Shown here in pieces: positions 1 to 6,930 of a stretch of DNA of 22,296 nucleotides. The notes under the pieces were generated by a model. The model was given only the letters and a program-made list of their open reading frames with translations. It was not told the origin of the DNA and made no database searches. Every line of letters begins with the position of its first letter. The first letter of the stretch is position 1. Source of the DNA: a virus; the IMG/VR virus record IMGVR_UViG_3300031784_000214, positions 1-22,296 of that record. One strand, 5' to 3'. The position numbers were made by a program, and so were the translations under genes.

Positions 1-43
1 GTTAATTCGAATGTCGCAGGATCGATGCCTGCATCCCCAGCCA
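1..43 (+). tRNA. tRNA-Asn (GUU), 3' part only
   Basis: The window opens inside a tRNA gene. Reading back from the encoded CCA (41-43), there is discriminator G40, a 7-base acceptor arm (33-39), a T arm GCAGG/CCTGC with loop 21-27, a 5-base variable loop and the 3' side of the anticodon arm. This places the anticodon at bases 1-3, GTT, followed by AA. The stretch from the anticodon to the T stem closely matches bacterial tRNA-Asn, and G is the usual Asn discriminator. The T loop starts with A instead of the usual T. The 5' half lies outside the window. Confidence 0.85.
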
Positions 44-44
44 T

Positions 45-119
45 ACCCTTGTAGCTCAGCGGAAGAGCAACAGACTTCTAATCTGTTGGCCGCAGGTTCG
101 ATTCCTGCCAGGGGTACCA
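45..119 (+). tRNA. tRNA-Arg (UCU)
   Basis: A complete cloverleaf can be drawn: acceptor arm ACCCTTG/CAGGGGT (one G-U pair), D arm GCTC/GAGC, anticodon arm ACAGA/TCTGT with loop CTTCTAA, T arm GCAGG/CCTGC with canonical TTCGATT loop, discriminator A and encoded CCA. The anticodon is TCT (77-79), reading AGA/AGG. Only one base separates it from the preceding tRNA, so both are probably cut from one transcript. AGA is very common in the phage genes here, so the tRNA probably supplements the host for that codon (inference). Confidence 0.95.
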
Positions 120-120
120 G

Positions 121-149
121 TAGACAAGCTAAAAATATTTTGCTATAAT
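121..149 (+). promoter_or_regulatory. Promoter for hsp20-like gene
   Basis: A -35 box TAGACA (121-126), a 17-base spacer and an extended -10 TGC-TATAAT (141-149) directly follow the tRNA-Arg gene. The predicted transcription start is near 155-157. Confidence 0.8.
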
Positions 150-152
150 TAT

Positions 153-181
153 ATATAGATCGCTCAATAGAGGGTCTATAT
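153..181 (+). promoter_or_regulatory. 5'-terminal leader hairpin
   Basis: Bases 153-161 pair with 173-181 (one G-U pair), continued by CTC/GAG (163-165 with 170-172) around an AATA loop with one bulged G. The hairpin begins almost exactly at the predicted transcript start. It ends well upstream of the ribosome-binding site GAAAGGGG, so it more likely protects the 5' end than controls translation (inference). Confidence 0.6.
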
Positions 182-209
182 TAAATTATTCGCTTGAAAG
201 GGGAATAAA

Positions 210-707
210 ATGGTAACAACACTGGATTTTTTTAATGATCCATTTTTTATTGGTTTTGATCGCCAAATTAAAGATCTACAAAATATACACAGAAATACTT
301 CAAACTATCCACCACATAACATATCTAAGGTTAAAGGCCCAGATGAAATGTATGTGATTGAGCTAGCCCTGGCTGGCTTCAAGAAAGAAGATATTGAGGT
401 AGAACAAGACAAGAATGTTCTAACAATTAAGGGCTCTTCACACGAGGATCCAAATAAAGAATATCTTTATAAGGGAATCGGTGCACGTTCATTTGTTAAA
501 ACATTTTCTCTTGCAGAATATGTAAAGGTAAATTCTGTATTTATTTTAGACGGAATCCTTATGGTAGGACTGACTAAGTATATTCCAGAAAGTGAAAGAC
601 CAGTCAAGTTCGATATTCATGATTTTGATGCAGAGGATAGCTTTGGAGATTTAAGAGATCTTGCCGAAGAAGAAGCTGCAACAAAGACAAAAAGAACTAA
701 GAAATAG
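210..707 (+). CDS. Hsp20 / alpha-crystallin small heat shock protein
   Basis: A 165-residue small heat-shock-type chaperone, expected to hold unfolding proteins in an ATP-independent way. The N-terminus has a short aromatic segment with DPFF; the alpha-crystallin domain runs from about residue 45 to 135. It includes the typical MYVIELALAGFKKEDIEVE stretch, the VLTIKG strand, FVKTFSLAEYVKV and a DGILMVGL strand. The C-terminus is basic (KTKRTKK). The start is supported by GAAAGGGG nine bases upstream. It has its own strong promoter and leader hairpin. Hsp20 proteins occur in other phages, notably cyanophages, where a role in virion assembly or host stress has been proposed; that role here is inference. 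Confidence 0.9.
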   Translation: MVTTLDFFNDPFFIGFDRQIKDLQNIHRNTSNYPPHNISKVKGPDEMYVIELALAGFKKEDIEVEQDKNVLTIKGSSHEDPNKEYLYKGIGARSFVKTFSLAEYVKVNSVFILDGILMVGLTKYIPESERPVKFDIHDFDAEDSFGDLRDLAEEEAATKTKRTKK

Positions 708-713
708 TATAAT
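684..713 (+). promoter_or_regulatory. Promoter for structured leader / monooxygenase
   Basis: A -10 TATAAT at 708-713 straddles the hsp20 stop codon, with an AAGACA -35 (684-689) 18 bases upstream. The predicted start is near 718-720. Confidence 0.65.
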
Positions 714-718
714 AATAG

Positions 719-786
719 TCTGCACCTCGTCACTGAGGAGTCGCAGATAGCGGGCCGTTACCCGCAGGATGGACCTGAGTAAGTCC
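719..786 (+). promoter_or_regulatory. Structured RNA leader of unknown class
   Basis: Three stems follow one another from the predicted transcript start. Stem 1 pairs TCTGC (719-723) with GCAGA (743-747) and CCTC (725-728) with GAGG (735-738). Stem 2 is GCGGG/CCCGC (750-754 with 761-765) with a six-base loop. Stem 3 is GGAC/GTCC (771-774 with 783-786) with an eight-base loop. An alternative pairing of TGAGGA (734-739) with TCCTCA (784-789) would disrupt stems 1 and 3. The stretch is markedly richer in G and C than its surroundings. It resembles a cis-regulatory RNA, but I do not recognise a known riboswitch class. Confidence 0.5.
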
Positions 787-819
787 TCAAACTGCTCTCT
801 ATTATTAGTTAGGGAAGTT

Positions 820-1602
820 ATGGACCTGCATTGGATGTCAGTTAGGGATGACAGTGATTTAGTTTCACTCAAAAGGTTATCCAACACAGTAAACGATGCA
901 GGGTACAAATCAATTTTGCTTGTGTACCATTCTCTTTTGCCAGATCATATGATCAAGGTAGCAAATATTATAGACAAGACTCATTCATTTAAATATATGT
1001 TTGCAATTAGAACATATGCAGTCAGCCCAGAGCTCTGTGCAATGATGATGCATTCTTTTCATGAAATAGATAAAGACAGAGTGATGCTAAATATTGCGGC
1101 GGGAGATATGAAAGAAGATGAAGATAGTATAAACAACATGGTATTCATATCAGATCAAATGAGAACTAAAGATCAAAGAGTTTTATATACAACAGAGTGG
1201 ATAGAAAAATTTATCAATCACCCCATGTTAGTAAAAAAGCCAGGCATTGTGATAAGCGGAACTTCTGAAAAAACAATTGAAAACTCAGAAAAGTATGCAG
1301 ACATTCACCTGGCTATGCTATCAACATATAAAGAGGGGTTTAAGGTAAATACAAAAAGAAAAATGGCCTCAACCATAGTCATAATACGTGATACCAACGA
1401 AGAAGCAAGGGCGGTAGCCAACCAAGAAAAGAATTACATGATGCGTAACTCTATGGTATACGGCACTGAAGATGCTGTTTTAGAAAAATTAAAAAAGCTT
1501 AGTCTTTTAGGAATAACAGATATACTTATTTCAGATAGCGTGTGGGACAATCAGCTATACAGACTACACAAGATGGTAAAAAGAGTACAGGGAGTTTTAT
1601 AA
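820..1602 (+). CDS. Luciferase-like flavin monooxygenase (LLM family)
   Basis: A 260-residue protein with the pattern of the bacterial luciferase / alkanesulfonate monooxygenase superfamily (FMN- or F420-dependent TIM barrels). Visible are an N-terminal strand MDLHWMSVR, the FAIRTYAVSPEL strand, DRVMLNIAAGD, the substrate-side strand GIVISGTSEKTIENSEKYAD, a VIIRDTNEEA segment and the C-terminal helix GTEDAVLEKLKKLSLLGITDILI. It is shorter than many relatives. I chose ATG at 820 because AGGGAAG lies just upstream; an in-frame ATG at 769 lies inside the structured leader without a ribosome-binding site. The stop overlaps the next start (TAATG). The flavin partner and substrate cannot be read from the sequence. 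Confidence 0.75.
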   Translation: MDLHWMSVRDDSDLVSLKRLSNTVNDAGYKSILLVYHSLLPDHMIKVANIIDKTHSFKYMFAIRTYAVSPELCAMMMHSFHEIDKDRVMLNIAAGDMKEDEDSINNMVFISDQMRTKDQRVLYTTEWIEKFINHPMLVKKPGIVISGTSEKTIENSEKYADIHLAMLSTYKEGFKVNTKRKMASTIVIIRDTNEEARAVANQEKNYMMRNSMVYGTEDAVLEKLKKLSLLGITDILISDSVWDNQLYRLHKMVKRVQGVL

Positions 1603-1790
1603 TGCCAGTATATGAATACAAGTGTAGTCAAGATGATGCACATGCAACACTTGCAGTGACCAGATCAATCTCAGAAGATGATCCAGGTTACCTGTGTGAA
1701 GAATGTGAAGCGGATATGATAAGACACTTCACCCCCTTTGGAATCCAGTTTAAAGGTAATGGCTTTTATAAGACAGATAATCCTAAGTAA
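1602..1790 (+). CDS. FmdB-type zinc-ribbon protein
   Basis: A 62-residue protein with the FmdB/CxxC regulatory-protein pattern: start MPVYEYKC, central CEEC (Cys32, Cys35) and the typical end GIQFKGNGFYKTDN. Canonical members have two CxxC pairs; here the first pair has only Cys8, so zinc binding may be altered or use a nearby histidine. The start overlaps the stop of the monooxygenase by one base, so the two are translationally coupled. An upstream in-frame ATG at 1542 lies within the monooxygenase gene and is not used in this reading. The role of such proteins in phages is not known. Confidence 0.8.
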   Translation: MPVYEYKCSQDDAHATLAVTRSISEDDPGYLCEECEADMIRHFTPFGIQFKGNGFYKTDNPK

Positions 1791-1827
1791 GGTATAATGT
1801 ATATCTAGGGTAAACCCCTATTAGGAG
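1770..1827 (+). promoter_or_regulatory. Promoter, leader hairpin and RBS for virion gene
   Basis: AAGACA (1770-1775), 17 bases, TATAAT (1793-1798). A hairpin TAGGG/CCCTA (1806-1810 with 1816-1820) starts at the predicted transcript start and ends two bases before the ribosome-binding site AGGAG (1823-1827). Confidence 0.7.
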
Positions 1828-1832
1828 TAAAT

Positions 1833-2102
1833 ATGCTAAGAACACGTAATTTAACTTTAAACGGTACAGCACAAGAGCTTACTATTGATGATATGATAGA
1901 TACGCCAAATTCATTATCGGTTCAAAATACATCAGATAGCGGATACGCATACATTGGCAATCAATCAGTTACGACATCAGGATATGGGCATAAGCTTTTC
2001 CCAGGTCAAAGCTTTTCTATAGATTTGGGCTCAGATGATCAAGTTTTTGCAGTGGGCGATTCAGGAGTAACCGTAGCAGTATTTATTTTGGAGAAAGCAT
2101 GA
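1833..2102 (+). CDS. Small virion-associated beta-sandwich-type protein
   Basis: An 89-residue protein of beta-rich composition. It shows the order found in small phage virion or capsid-decoration proteins: an N-terminal strand region, SGYAYIGNQSVTTSGYGHKL, FPGQSFSIDL, then a DQVFAVGDSGVTVAVFIL hairpin. That similarity is from memory of the pattern, not a search. AGGAG sits five bases before the ATG, behind a leader hairpin, suggesting strong expression. Its stop overlaps the start of the following fibre-like gene by four bases (ATGA). Confidence 0.55.
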   Translation: MLRTRNLTLNGTAQELTIDDMIDTPNSLSVQNTSDSGYAYIGNQSVTTSGYGHKLFPGQSFSIDLGSDDQVFAVGDSGVTVAVFILEKA

Positions 2103-2569
2103 TACATGTAAGCGATGCAGTAGGTGGGCAGGCAGTAAGATGGTCACCAAACTTTACAGCAACTGGCCTAGCGTTTACTGGAACAGGCGCTACATATCCA
2201 ACATATAATTCTTATTACGTTAAAGCAGGAAAATTAGTTAGTTTTGCAATTCAAGTTGATTTCACCACAGTTACTAATTTTGGAACTGGACAATATAAGT
2301 TACAACTACCATTTACTCCTGCTGTTGGTTTTAATCATTTTTCTGGCTGGGCATGGGCCGATCCTAATGTTGATCCAGACACTGGAACTGGTCATACAAT
2401 TGTTAATGCTGATACGTCAGGAGTTACTGATGTATTAGATCTTCATTATCTTAAGTCAGCAGGCGGTGCTAATTCTCCGATTAGAGAAGGATTGTTTTTG
2501 CAAGGAACTCCAGTAACACTAACTACTATTAGCAAAATTTATGTTAATGGTACTTACATAACTGCTTAA
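2099..2569 (+). CDS. Tail-fibre / receptor-binding-type protein domain
   Basis: A 156-residue beta-rich protein. After an N-terminal segment ending in TYNSYYVKAGKLVSFAIQVD, the part TTVTNFGTGQYKLQLPFTP matches a module common at the C-terminal end of phage tail fibres, where a 'not-yet-specified' quantity with a G-x-Y-x-x-x-LP strand forms a trimeric jelly roll. There is no signal peptide or membrane segment. It overlaps the preceding virion-type gene by four bases, so both are probably made together. A short separate fibre tip or head-fibre protein fits. Receptor specificity cannot be read. Confidence 0.6.
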   Translation: MIHVSDAVGGQAVRWSPNFTATGLAFTGTGATYPTYNSYYVKAGKLVSFAIQVDFTTVTNFGTGQYKLQLPFTPAVGFNHFSGWAWADPNVDPDTGTGHTIVNADTSGVTDVLDLHYLKSAGGANSPIREGLFLQGTPVTLTTISKIYVNGTYITA

Positions 2570-2600
2570 TAATAAGGTTTAATTAAACTAACACATCTGG

Positions 2601-2642
2601 TATAATTACTAAGTAAGCAAAGATATTGCATTACTTAGGAGA
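2601..2642 (+). promoter_or_regulatory. Promoter, leader hairpin and RBS for PA14 protein
   Basis: TATAAT at 2601-2606 preceded by TGG; the -35 is weak (TTTAAT, 2578-2583). A hairpin follows: CTAAGTAA (2609-2616) pairs with TTACTTAG (2631-2638), continued by GCAA/TTGC across one bulge. The ribosome-binding site AGGAGA (2637-2642) overlaps the last two bases of the 3' arm, so the hairpin could affect translation. Confidence 0.65.
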
Positions 2643-2649
2643 TACCTAG

Positions 2650-5097
2650 TTGACTAGAAAGTTACAGTATTTTTTAACCAGCCTTTTTATAATCGGCTGG
2701 CTCTTTCTTTTTGGACCAAGCAATGCACATGCTGAAGAAGTTACTGTTCAGGTAACACCAGCAAACCCATCTTCAGATACCGCCACAGCAACCACTCCTG
2801 TTACAGTTGAGATAGTTGCAAATAAAATAGAGGCGGCAGAAACAACGCTACAGGCGGCAGCTCAAACACAGGCAAATACGATCATATCTACAATTCAAGC
2901 AAATGTCCCAAACACAGACACTCAAACTGCTACTCAAATTGCTACAACTCAAGAGCCAATTGCAACTGCGGTTGCAGAGGCTACAGTCAAAGTTCAGGAT
3001 GCTAACAATGCAATACAGTCTGCTGAGACTGCAGTAGCAGTAGCAGAAACAGCCCAAGCAGCAGTTGAATCACAAACTGCAGTAGTTGCTACAGCGACAA
3101 CAAATCTAAATAATGCTCAAACAAATTTAAATACAGTAACTCAACAGGTTGAGTCTCAGACTGCTGTAGTTGCAACAGACACTACAAACCTTGCTACAGC
3201 ACAGGCTGCTGCGGATGCTTCAGCCGTTACAACTACAACTAATGGAATTCAGGTAACAACTTACGCATCTCCTGGTGGGCAGCAGCCACCAATGCCAGCA
3301 GAAAATGCAACACCACTTTCAACTACAACAGTTCCTTATATTGCTCACCAATTTGGAAGCGGACAGGTATTTAACTCTGGCAGAGTAGACAATGTAATTG
3401 TTAAGTTTGAAGGAAAGATTACCGTTCCAGAAGAAGCAGTATCAGTAAGGTATGCAATTCATTCAGATGATGGCGCAAAGATGTATGTTGATGGACAACT
3501 TGCAATTAATGAATGGATTGATAAGGGCGGGGGGTGGAGTCAATATTCCCCAACCTATAACACAACTACAGATAAACAACAGGACTTTACTATTTGGTAC
3601 TATGAAAATGGTGGAGGATCAGCCGTCATACTTGGCTGGGCGATAACAAGAGAAAACGGAACTGGCTACTTTACTACCCCAGTCAATGAAGCATTTGCAA
3701 CTACAACAGTGACAAAAGATCCAGTATTAGTTGCTGCAGTTGCTACTGCACAGACAACACTTAATAATGATACTGCAGTTCTTAATACTCTTACTACACA
3801 AAAGACTGCAGCAGAAGCAGTAGTTGTGGATAAAACAGAAGTCAAAGCAGCTGAAGTTGCAACATTAAATCAGCTTACAGAAACTGCTACAGTAGCAGTT
3901 CAAACAGCAGACACCCTTGCTAATACAGCAACAACAAAAGTAAATGAAGCAGTAACTGCAATGACAAATGCAGCACAGGTTACAGTTAATTATTATGCAG
4001 AGCAACAAGCAGCAGCACAAGCCGCTGCAAATGCTGCAGCAGAGGCTGCAGCAGCCCAAGCAGCACAAGAAGCAGCAGCAGCGGAAGCCGCTGCACAAAG
4101 AGCCGCTGCACAAGCGGCAGCTGCAGAAGCAGCAAGAGTTAAAGCAGAAGCAGATGCAAAAGCAGCAGCGGAAGCTGCAGCAAAAGCAGAAGCAGAAGCC
4201 AAGGCAGCAGCGGAAGCTGCAGCAAAAGCAGAAGCAGAAGCTAAAGCCGCAGAAGAAGCGGCAGCTAAGGCTGAAGCAGACCGTGTAGCCGCAGAAGAAG
4301 CCGCTGCTAAAGCAGAGGCTGATCGTATAGCAGCAGAAGAAGCAGCAGCGCAAGCAGAACAAGAAGCTAAAGAACAAGCTGAAGCAGATGCAAAAGCGGA
4401 AGCAGATAGATTAGAAGCAGAGGCTGAAGCGGCAGCACAAGCAGAGGCAGATGCTAAGGCTGAAGCAGAAGCAAAGGCTCAAGAAGAAGCAGATGCTAAA
4501 GCAGAAGCAGAAGCTAAAGCACAAGAAGCGGCAGATGCAAAAGCGGAAGCTGAAGCAAAAGCTGCAGAATTAGAAGCGGCAAAGGCGGAAGAAGAAGCAT
4601 TAAAGAAAGCAGCAGAAGAAGGCAAACTAACTGAAGAGCAAAAAGAAGTTGTAGTAGAAAAACTTATAGAAAATCTTGCTCCAGGAGAATCTATTTCAGC
4701 AGAAGAAATTAAAGCAGCAGGAGTTTCTTATTCAGATCTGCCACCATCAACACCAGTTGAAGTTCGTACAGATGAAAATGGAAACGCTCTTATAATTACT
4801 GCAGCTGTCGCTGCACAAGTTGAGCTTGTGCAAAATCCAGCAGCTTTGGTAGAAGAATTATTTACTAATCCAGCAGCGGCAATTGCAGCTCTTGGAAGCA
4901 TTGGTGCAGATATGACTGAAGAAGAAAGAGAAGAAGCAACAGATATGGTTGTCGCTACAGTTGTTGCAGCAGGTGCTGCTATTAATGCAGTGGGAGCAGC
5001 AACAGGAGGAGCCACTGGAGGTGGCACAGGCGGAGGAAGTTCTGGTGGAGGCTCAGGGGCCAATTCACCAGGTCAAGGAGGAAGAAGAAAATGGTAA
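2650..5097 (+). CDS. Secreted PA14-domain, alanine-rich coiled-coil protein
   Basis: An 815-residue protein starting at TTG, eight bases after AGGAG. Residues 1-29 form a signal peptide (basic start, hydrophobic core, AHA before EE). A Thr/Ala/Gln-rich helical region follows. Residues about 200-355 resemble a PA14 carbohydrate-binding domain, with the hallmark VRYAIHSDDGAKMYVDGQ and a trailing INEWID. A second helical region leads into about 210 residues (446-657) of Ala/Glu/Lys-rich repeats predicted to form one long coiled coil, then a small C-terminal domain and a Gly/Ser-rich tail ending RRKW. It may be an exported adhesin or envelope-spanning protein acting with the lysis genes that follow; a virion fibre is the alternative, though a signal peptide is unusual for one. 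Confidence 0.7.
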   Translation: MTRKLQYFLTSLFIIGWLFLFGPSNAHAEEVTVQVTPANPSSDTATATTPVTVEIVANKIEAAETTLQAAAQTQANTIISTIQANVPNTDTQTATQIATTQEPIATAVAEATVKVQDANNAIQSAETAVAVAETAQAAVESQTAVVATATTNLNNAQTNLNTVTQQVESQTAVVATDTTNLATAQAAADASAVTTTTNGIQVTTYASPGGQQPPMPAENATPLSTTTVPYIAHQFGSGQVFNSGRVDNVIVKFEGKITVPEEAVSVRYAIHSDDGAKMYVDGQLAINEWIDKGGGWSQYSPTYNTTTDKQQDFTIWYYENGGGSAVILGWAITRENGTGYFTTPVNEAFATTTVTKDPVLVAAVATAQTTLNNDTAVLNTLTTQKTAAEAVVVDKTEVKAAEVATLNQLTETATVAVQTADTLANTATTKVNEAVTAMTNAAQVTVNYYAEQQAAAQAAANAAAEAAAAQAAQEAAAAEAAAQRAAAQAAAAEAARVKAEADAKAAAEAAAKAEAEAKAAAEAAAKAEAEAKAAEEAAAKAEADRVAAEEAAAKAEADRIAAEEAAAQAEQEAKEQAEADAKAEADRLEAEAEAAAQAEADAKAEAEAKAQEEADAKAEAEAKAQEAADAKAEAEAKAAELEAAKAEEEALKKAAEEGKLTEEQKEVVVEKLIENLAPGESISAEEIKAAGVSYSDLPPSTPVEVRTDENGNALIITAAVAAQVELVQNPAALVEELFTNPAAAIAALGSIGADMTEEEREEATDMVVATVVAAGAAINAVGAATGGATGGGTGGGSSGGGSGANSPGQGGRRKW
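3989..4620 (+). repeat. Alanine/glutamate/lysine-rich coding repeat
   Basis: Within the PA14 gene, imperfect 10-12-residue units of the type AEAAAKAEAEAKA recur, with phrases such as DAKAEAEAKAQE occurring several times almost unchanged. At DNA level this is a GCA/GCT/GAA/AAA-rich repeat tract, prone to unit gain or loss. It gives long false reading frames on other frames and the opposite strand. Confidence 0.8.
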
Positions 5098-5270
5098 GAA
5101 TAATAAAGAATATCCTAAAGGATATGGTTGACCAAGCATGGACCCTTCTTGGAATGTTTATTGCTTGGGTAGTTCTGGACGGAAGTGCAAAGACTATTGT
5201 CGGTTATGGCATTATGGCAACGACTGCTCTTTGGATAATTACAAGTCCAATAAGAAATAAGGAGGAATAA
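5091..5270 (+). CDS. Small membrane protein, holin candidate
   Basis: A 59-residue protein starting MVRIIKNILKDMVDQAW. It has a basic amphipathic start, one or two hydrophobic segments (about residues 17-30 and 36-50) and a charged end RNKEE. The ATG overlaps the last codons of the PA14 gene by seven bases, and the stop lies two bases before the next start, so it sits inside a tight lysis operon. Size, topology and place before a second membrane protein and an endolysin suggest a holin or antiholin. No family-specific motif is recognised. Confidence 0.6.
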   Translation: MVRIIKNILKDMVDQAWTLLGMFIAWVVLDGSAKTIVGYGIMATTALWIITSPIRNKEE

Positions 5271-5272
5271 AA

Positions 5273-5560
5273 ATGGCAAAGGCATATATTGAAGAGCCAA
5301 CACAAGTAGGATCAGGAGCAATTGCAAGCATAAATAATATTCTTATGAGAATAATTGCAGTATTTGCAGCATCAGGATTGTCCGTAATTGGAGCAGGTGC
5401 AGTGGTAGGAATTGAAACCTATAAGGCAGTAATATTGGCAGGAACTTTAGGAGTAGCAACTGTAGTTGAAAGACTAGCAAGAGGCTTCCTGGATGACGGC
5501 AAGCTGACTGTGGCAGAAATTAATGCAGCATTTTCAGCGGTAGACAAAAAAGCAAAATAA
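5273..5560 (+). CDS. Holin-like membrane protein
   Basis: A 95-residue protein with two hydrophobic segments (about residues 23-46 and 50-68) separated by a short turn, followed by a charged C-terminus (DDGKLTVAEINAAFSAVDKKAK). This topology resembles actinophage r1t-like holins. A strong ribosome-binding site GGAGGAAT precedes the ATG. It directly follows a smaller membrane protein and directly precedes the endolysin, so a holin that permeabilises the inner membrane for the endolysin is the likely role. Which of the two membrane proteins is holin and which is antiholin is not decided. Confidence 0.65.
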   Translation: MAKAYIEEPTQVGSGAIASINNILMRIIAVFAASGLSVIGAGAVVGIETYKAVILAGTLGVATVVERLARGFLDDGKLTVAEINAAFSAVDKKAK

Positions 5561-5570
5561 ATGCTATACT
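5541..5570 (+). promoter_or_regulatory. Endolysin promoter
   Basis: TAGACA (5541-5546), an 18-base spacer and extended -10 TGC-TATACT (5562-5570), inside the end of the holin-like gene. The leader is short and carries AAAGGAGG before the endolysin ATG. Confidence 0.65.
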
Positions 5571-5596
5571 ACATATAACCTTAAAGGAGGACTTAA

Positions 5597-6163
5597 ATGT
5601 CAAACAATATACACCCAAATGCAGCCAAAGTTGTAGCTGCAGCAAAGAAGTATGCTGATGAAGGCTACTCAGAAGGACCAAATAACGATACAATTTTTGG
5701 AAAGCGATACGGAATGAATCACCAGCCTTGGTGTGCAATGTTTGTTTCAGGATGCTTTGATGACGCAGGACTAGTTCATCTAGTTGCAGCTTCAACAAAG
5801 AAAGGCTTTGCGTCATGCGATGCAGGAGCACAGTGGTTTGCTAAGAACAAGAGAATTGTTCCTATCGGACAAGCACAAGCAGGAGACGTAGTATTCTTTA
5901 ACTTTGATAAGACACCAACAGATACAGAGCATGTTGGAATTGTTGTTAAGAATGATGGAAAGAATTTGCACTGCTACGAAGGAAATACTAGTGGAAACGC
6001 AAAGGGATCACAGGCTAATGGAGATGGCGTATTCCTTAAGAAGAGAGCATACAGCTTGGTCATGTCAGTAGCTAGACCAGACTGGGATGCACCAGTTCCA
6101 GCAGCAAAGGCTCCCGCAAAGAAAGCGGCTCCTGTAAAGAAGGCGGCAGTCAAGAAAAAGTAG
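5597..6163 (+). CDS. CHAP-type endolysin
   Basis: A 188-residue cell-wall hydrolase of the CHAP (Cys/His amidohydrolase) fold. The catalytic cysteine is in QPWCAMFVSG (Cys46), followed by the CHAP core GQAQAGDVVFFNFD and the histidine in TEHVGIVV (His112); CYEGNTSG supplies the likely third polar residue. It should cleave peptide bonds in host peptidoglycan. No separate cell-wall-binding domain is seen; instead the C-terminus is a Lys/Ala/Pro-rich tail (AKKAAPVKKAAVKKK) resembling actinobacterial histone-like tails, perhaps binding the anionic wall. No signal peptide is present, so export depends on the holin. The ribosome-binding site AAAGGAGG is very strong. Confidence 0.85.
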   Translation: MSNNIHPNAAKVVAAAKKYADEGYSEGPNNDTIFGKRYGMNHQPWCAMFVSGCFDDAGLVHLVAASTKKGFASCDAGAQWFAKNKRIVPIGQAQAGDVVFFNFDKTPTDTEHVGIVVKNDGKNLHCYEGNTSGNAKGSQANGDGVFLKKRAYSLVMSVARPDWDAPVPAAKAPAKKAAPVKKAAVKKK

Positions 6164-6165
6164 TC

Positions 6166-6930
6166 ATGGAAATTTTAGAAACTAAAATACCTGACGTACA
6201 CATTATAAGGAATTACATTAGCCAAGAAGAGGTTAATGTAATTAACTCTGCACTATGCTCTCTTAATGAATCAGATTGGAATATCTTTGATGCAGAAAGA
6301 AGAATTCAAAGATATAAAAATTTAAAAAGAGATCAAAAAGAAATTACGGGTAGTAATCCTACAGGCAGAAAAGATGTTTGGGATGGCATGACAATAGGAA
6401 CAACAGATATTCCTAAATCTCGTGCCATGTACCCAAATTTTCCTTTAGACCTTGTATTTGATATAGAAAAAAGAATGCAAGCTACGGCTGAAGAGCAATT
6501 TAATCAAAAACTTTTGGTACAGCTATCTGGACTTCACAGATGGAGAGTCGGTAGACTTCAAGAGCCACACATAGATTACTTTGATCCTGAAGAGGATTAC
6601 GATTGGGAAGAGCTAGCTAACTACAGAATATGGCCTGAGAGCGCAGAAAAGTTTGGAAAAACATTTTTTGATAAACATTACTCAAGCTTACTTTATTTTA
6701 ATAGTGATTATGTAGGAGGCTCTCTTTACATGCCACAATATGATTTTGAAATTCAACCAGAGCCAGGAATGCTTATTTCATTTAAAGGAGACTCAAAACA
6801 TCTTCATGGTGTTCGTGAGATAACAGAGGGAGTAAGACATACCCTTTCTCTTTTTTGGACTAAGAGATCTTGGTATGATATACCAGGAAATTCAAAAATT
6901 TTCCCAGGAAGGCACCCGAACAATGTATGA
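6166..6930 (+). CDS. 2-oxoglutarate/Fe(II) oxygenase, prolyl-hydroxylase-like
   Basis: A 254-residue protein of the 2OG-Fe(II) dioxygenase superfamily. Iron ligands: HxD in EPHIDYF (His135, Asp137) and the distal histidine in KHLHGV (His214). The 2-oxoglutarate-binding arginine is Arg224 in GVRHTLSLFW. The strand SSLLYFNSDYVGGSLYMP is typical of the prolyl 4-hydroxylase branch. An insert (about 139-171) lies between the HxD and the core strands. It starts two bases after the endolysin stop, without a clear ribosome-binding site, so coupling is likely. Its substrate (protein, nucleic acid or small molecule) is unknown. Confidence 0.85.
   Translation: MEILETKIPDVHIIRNYISQEEVNVINSALCSLNESDWNIFDAERRIQRYKNLKRDQKEITGSNPTGRKDVWDGMTIGTTDIPKSRAMYPNFPLDLVFDIEKRMQATAEEQFNQKLLVQLSGLHRWRVGRLQEPHIDYFDPEEDYDWEELANYRIWPESAEKFGKTFFDKHYSSLLYFNSDYVGGSLYMPQYDFEIQPEPGMLISFKGDSKHLHGVREITEGVRHTLSLFWTKRSWYDIPGNSKIFPGRHPNNV

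Noticed and set aside
769-819. Earlier ATG for the monooxygenase
   Set aside because: It sits in the structured leader directly after a hairpin, lacks a ribosome-binding site and adds residues unlike the family start.
3865-4377. Long minus-strand reading frame and plus-strand frames inside the PA14 gene
   Set aside because: They are by-products of the GCA/GAA-rich repeat; products are pure Cys/Phe or Gln/Lys runs with no ribosome-binding site.
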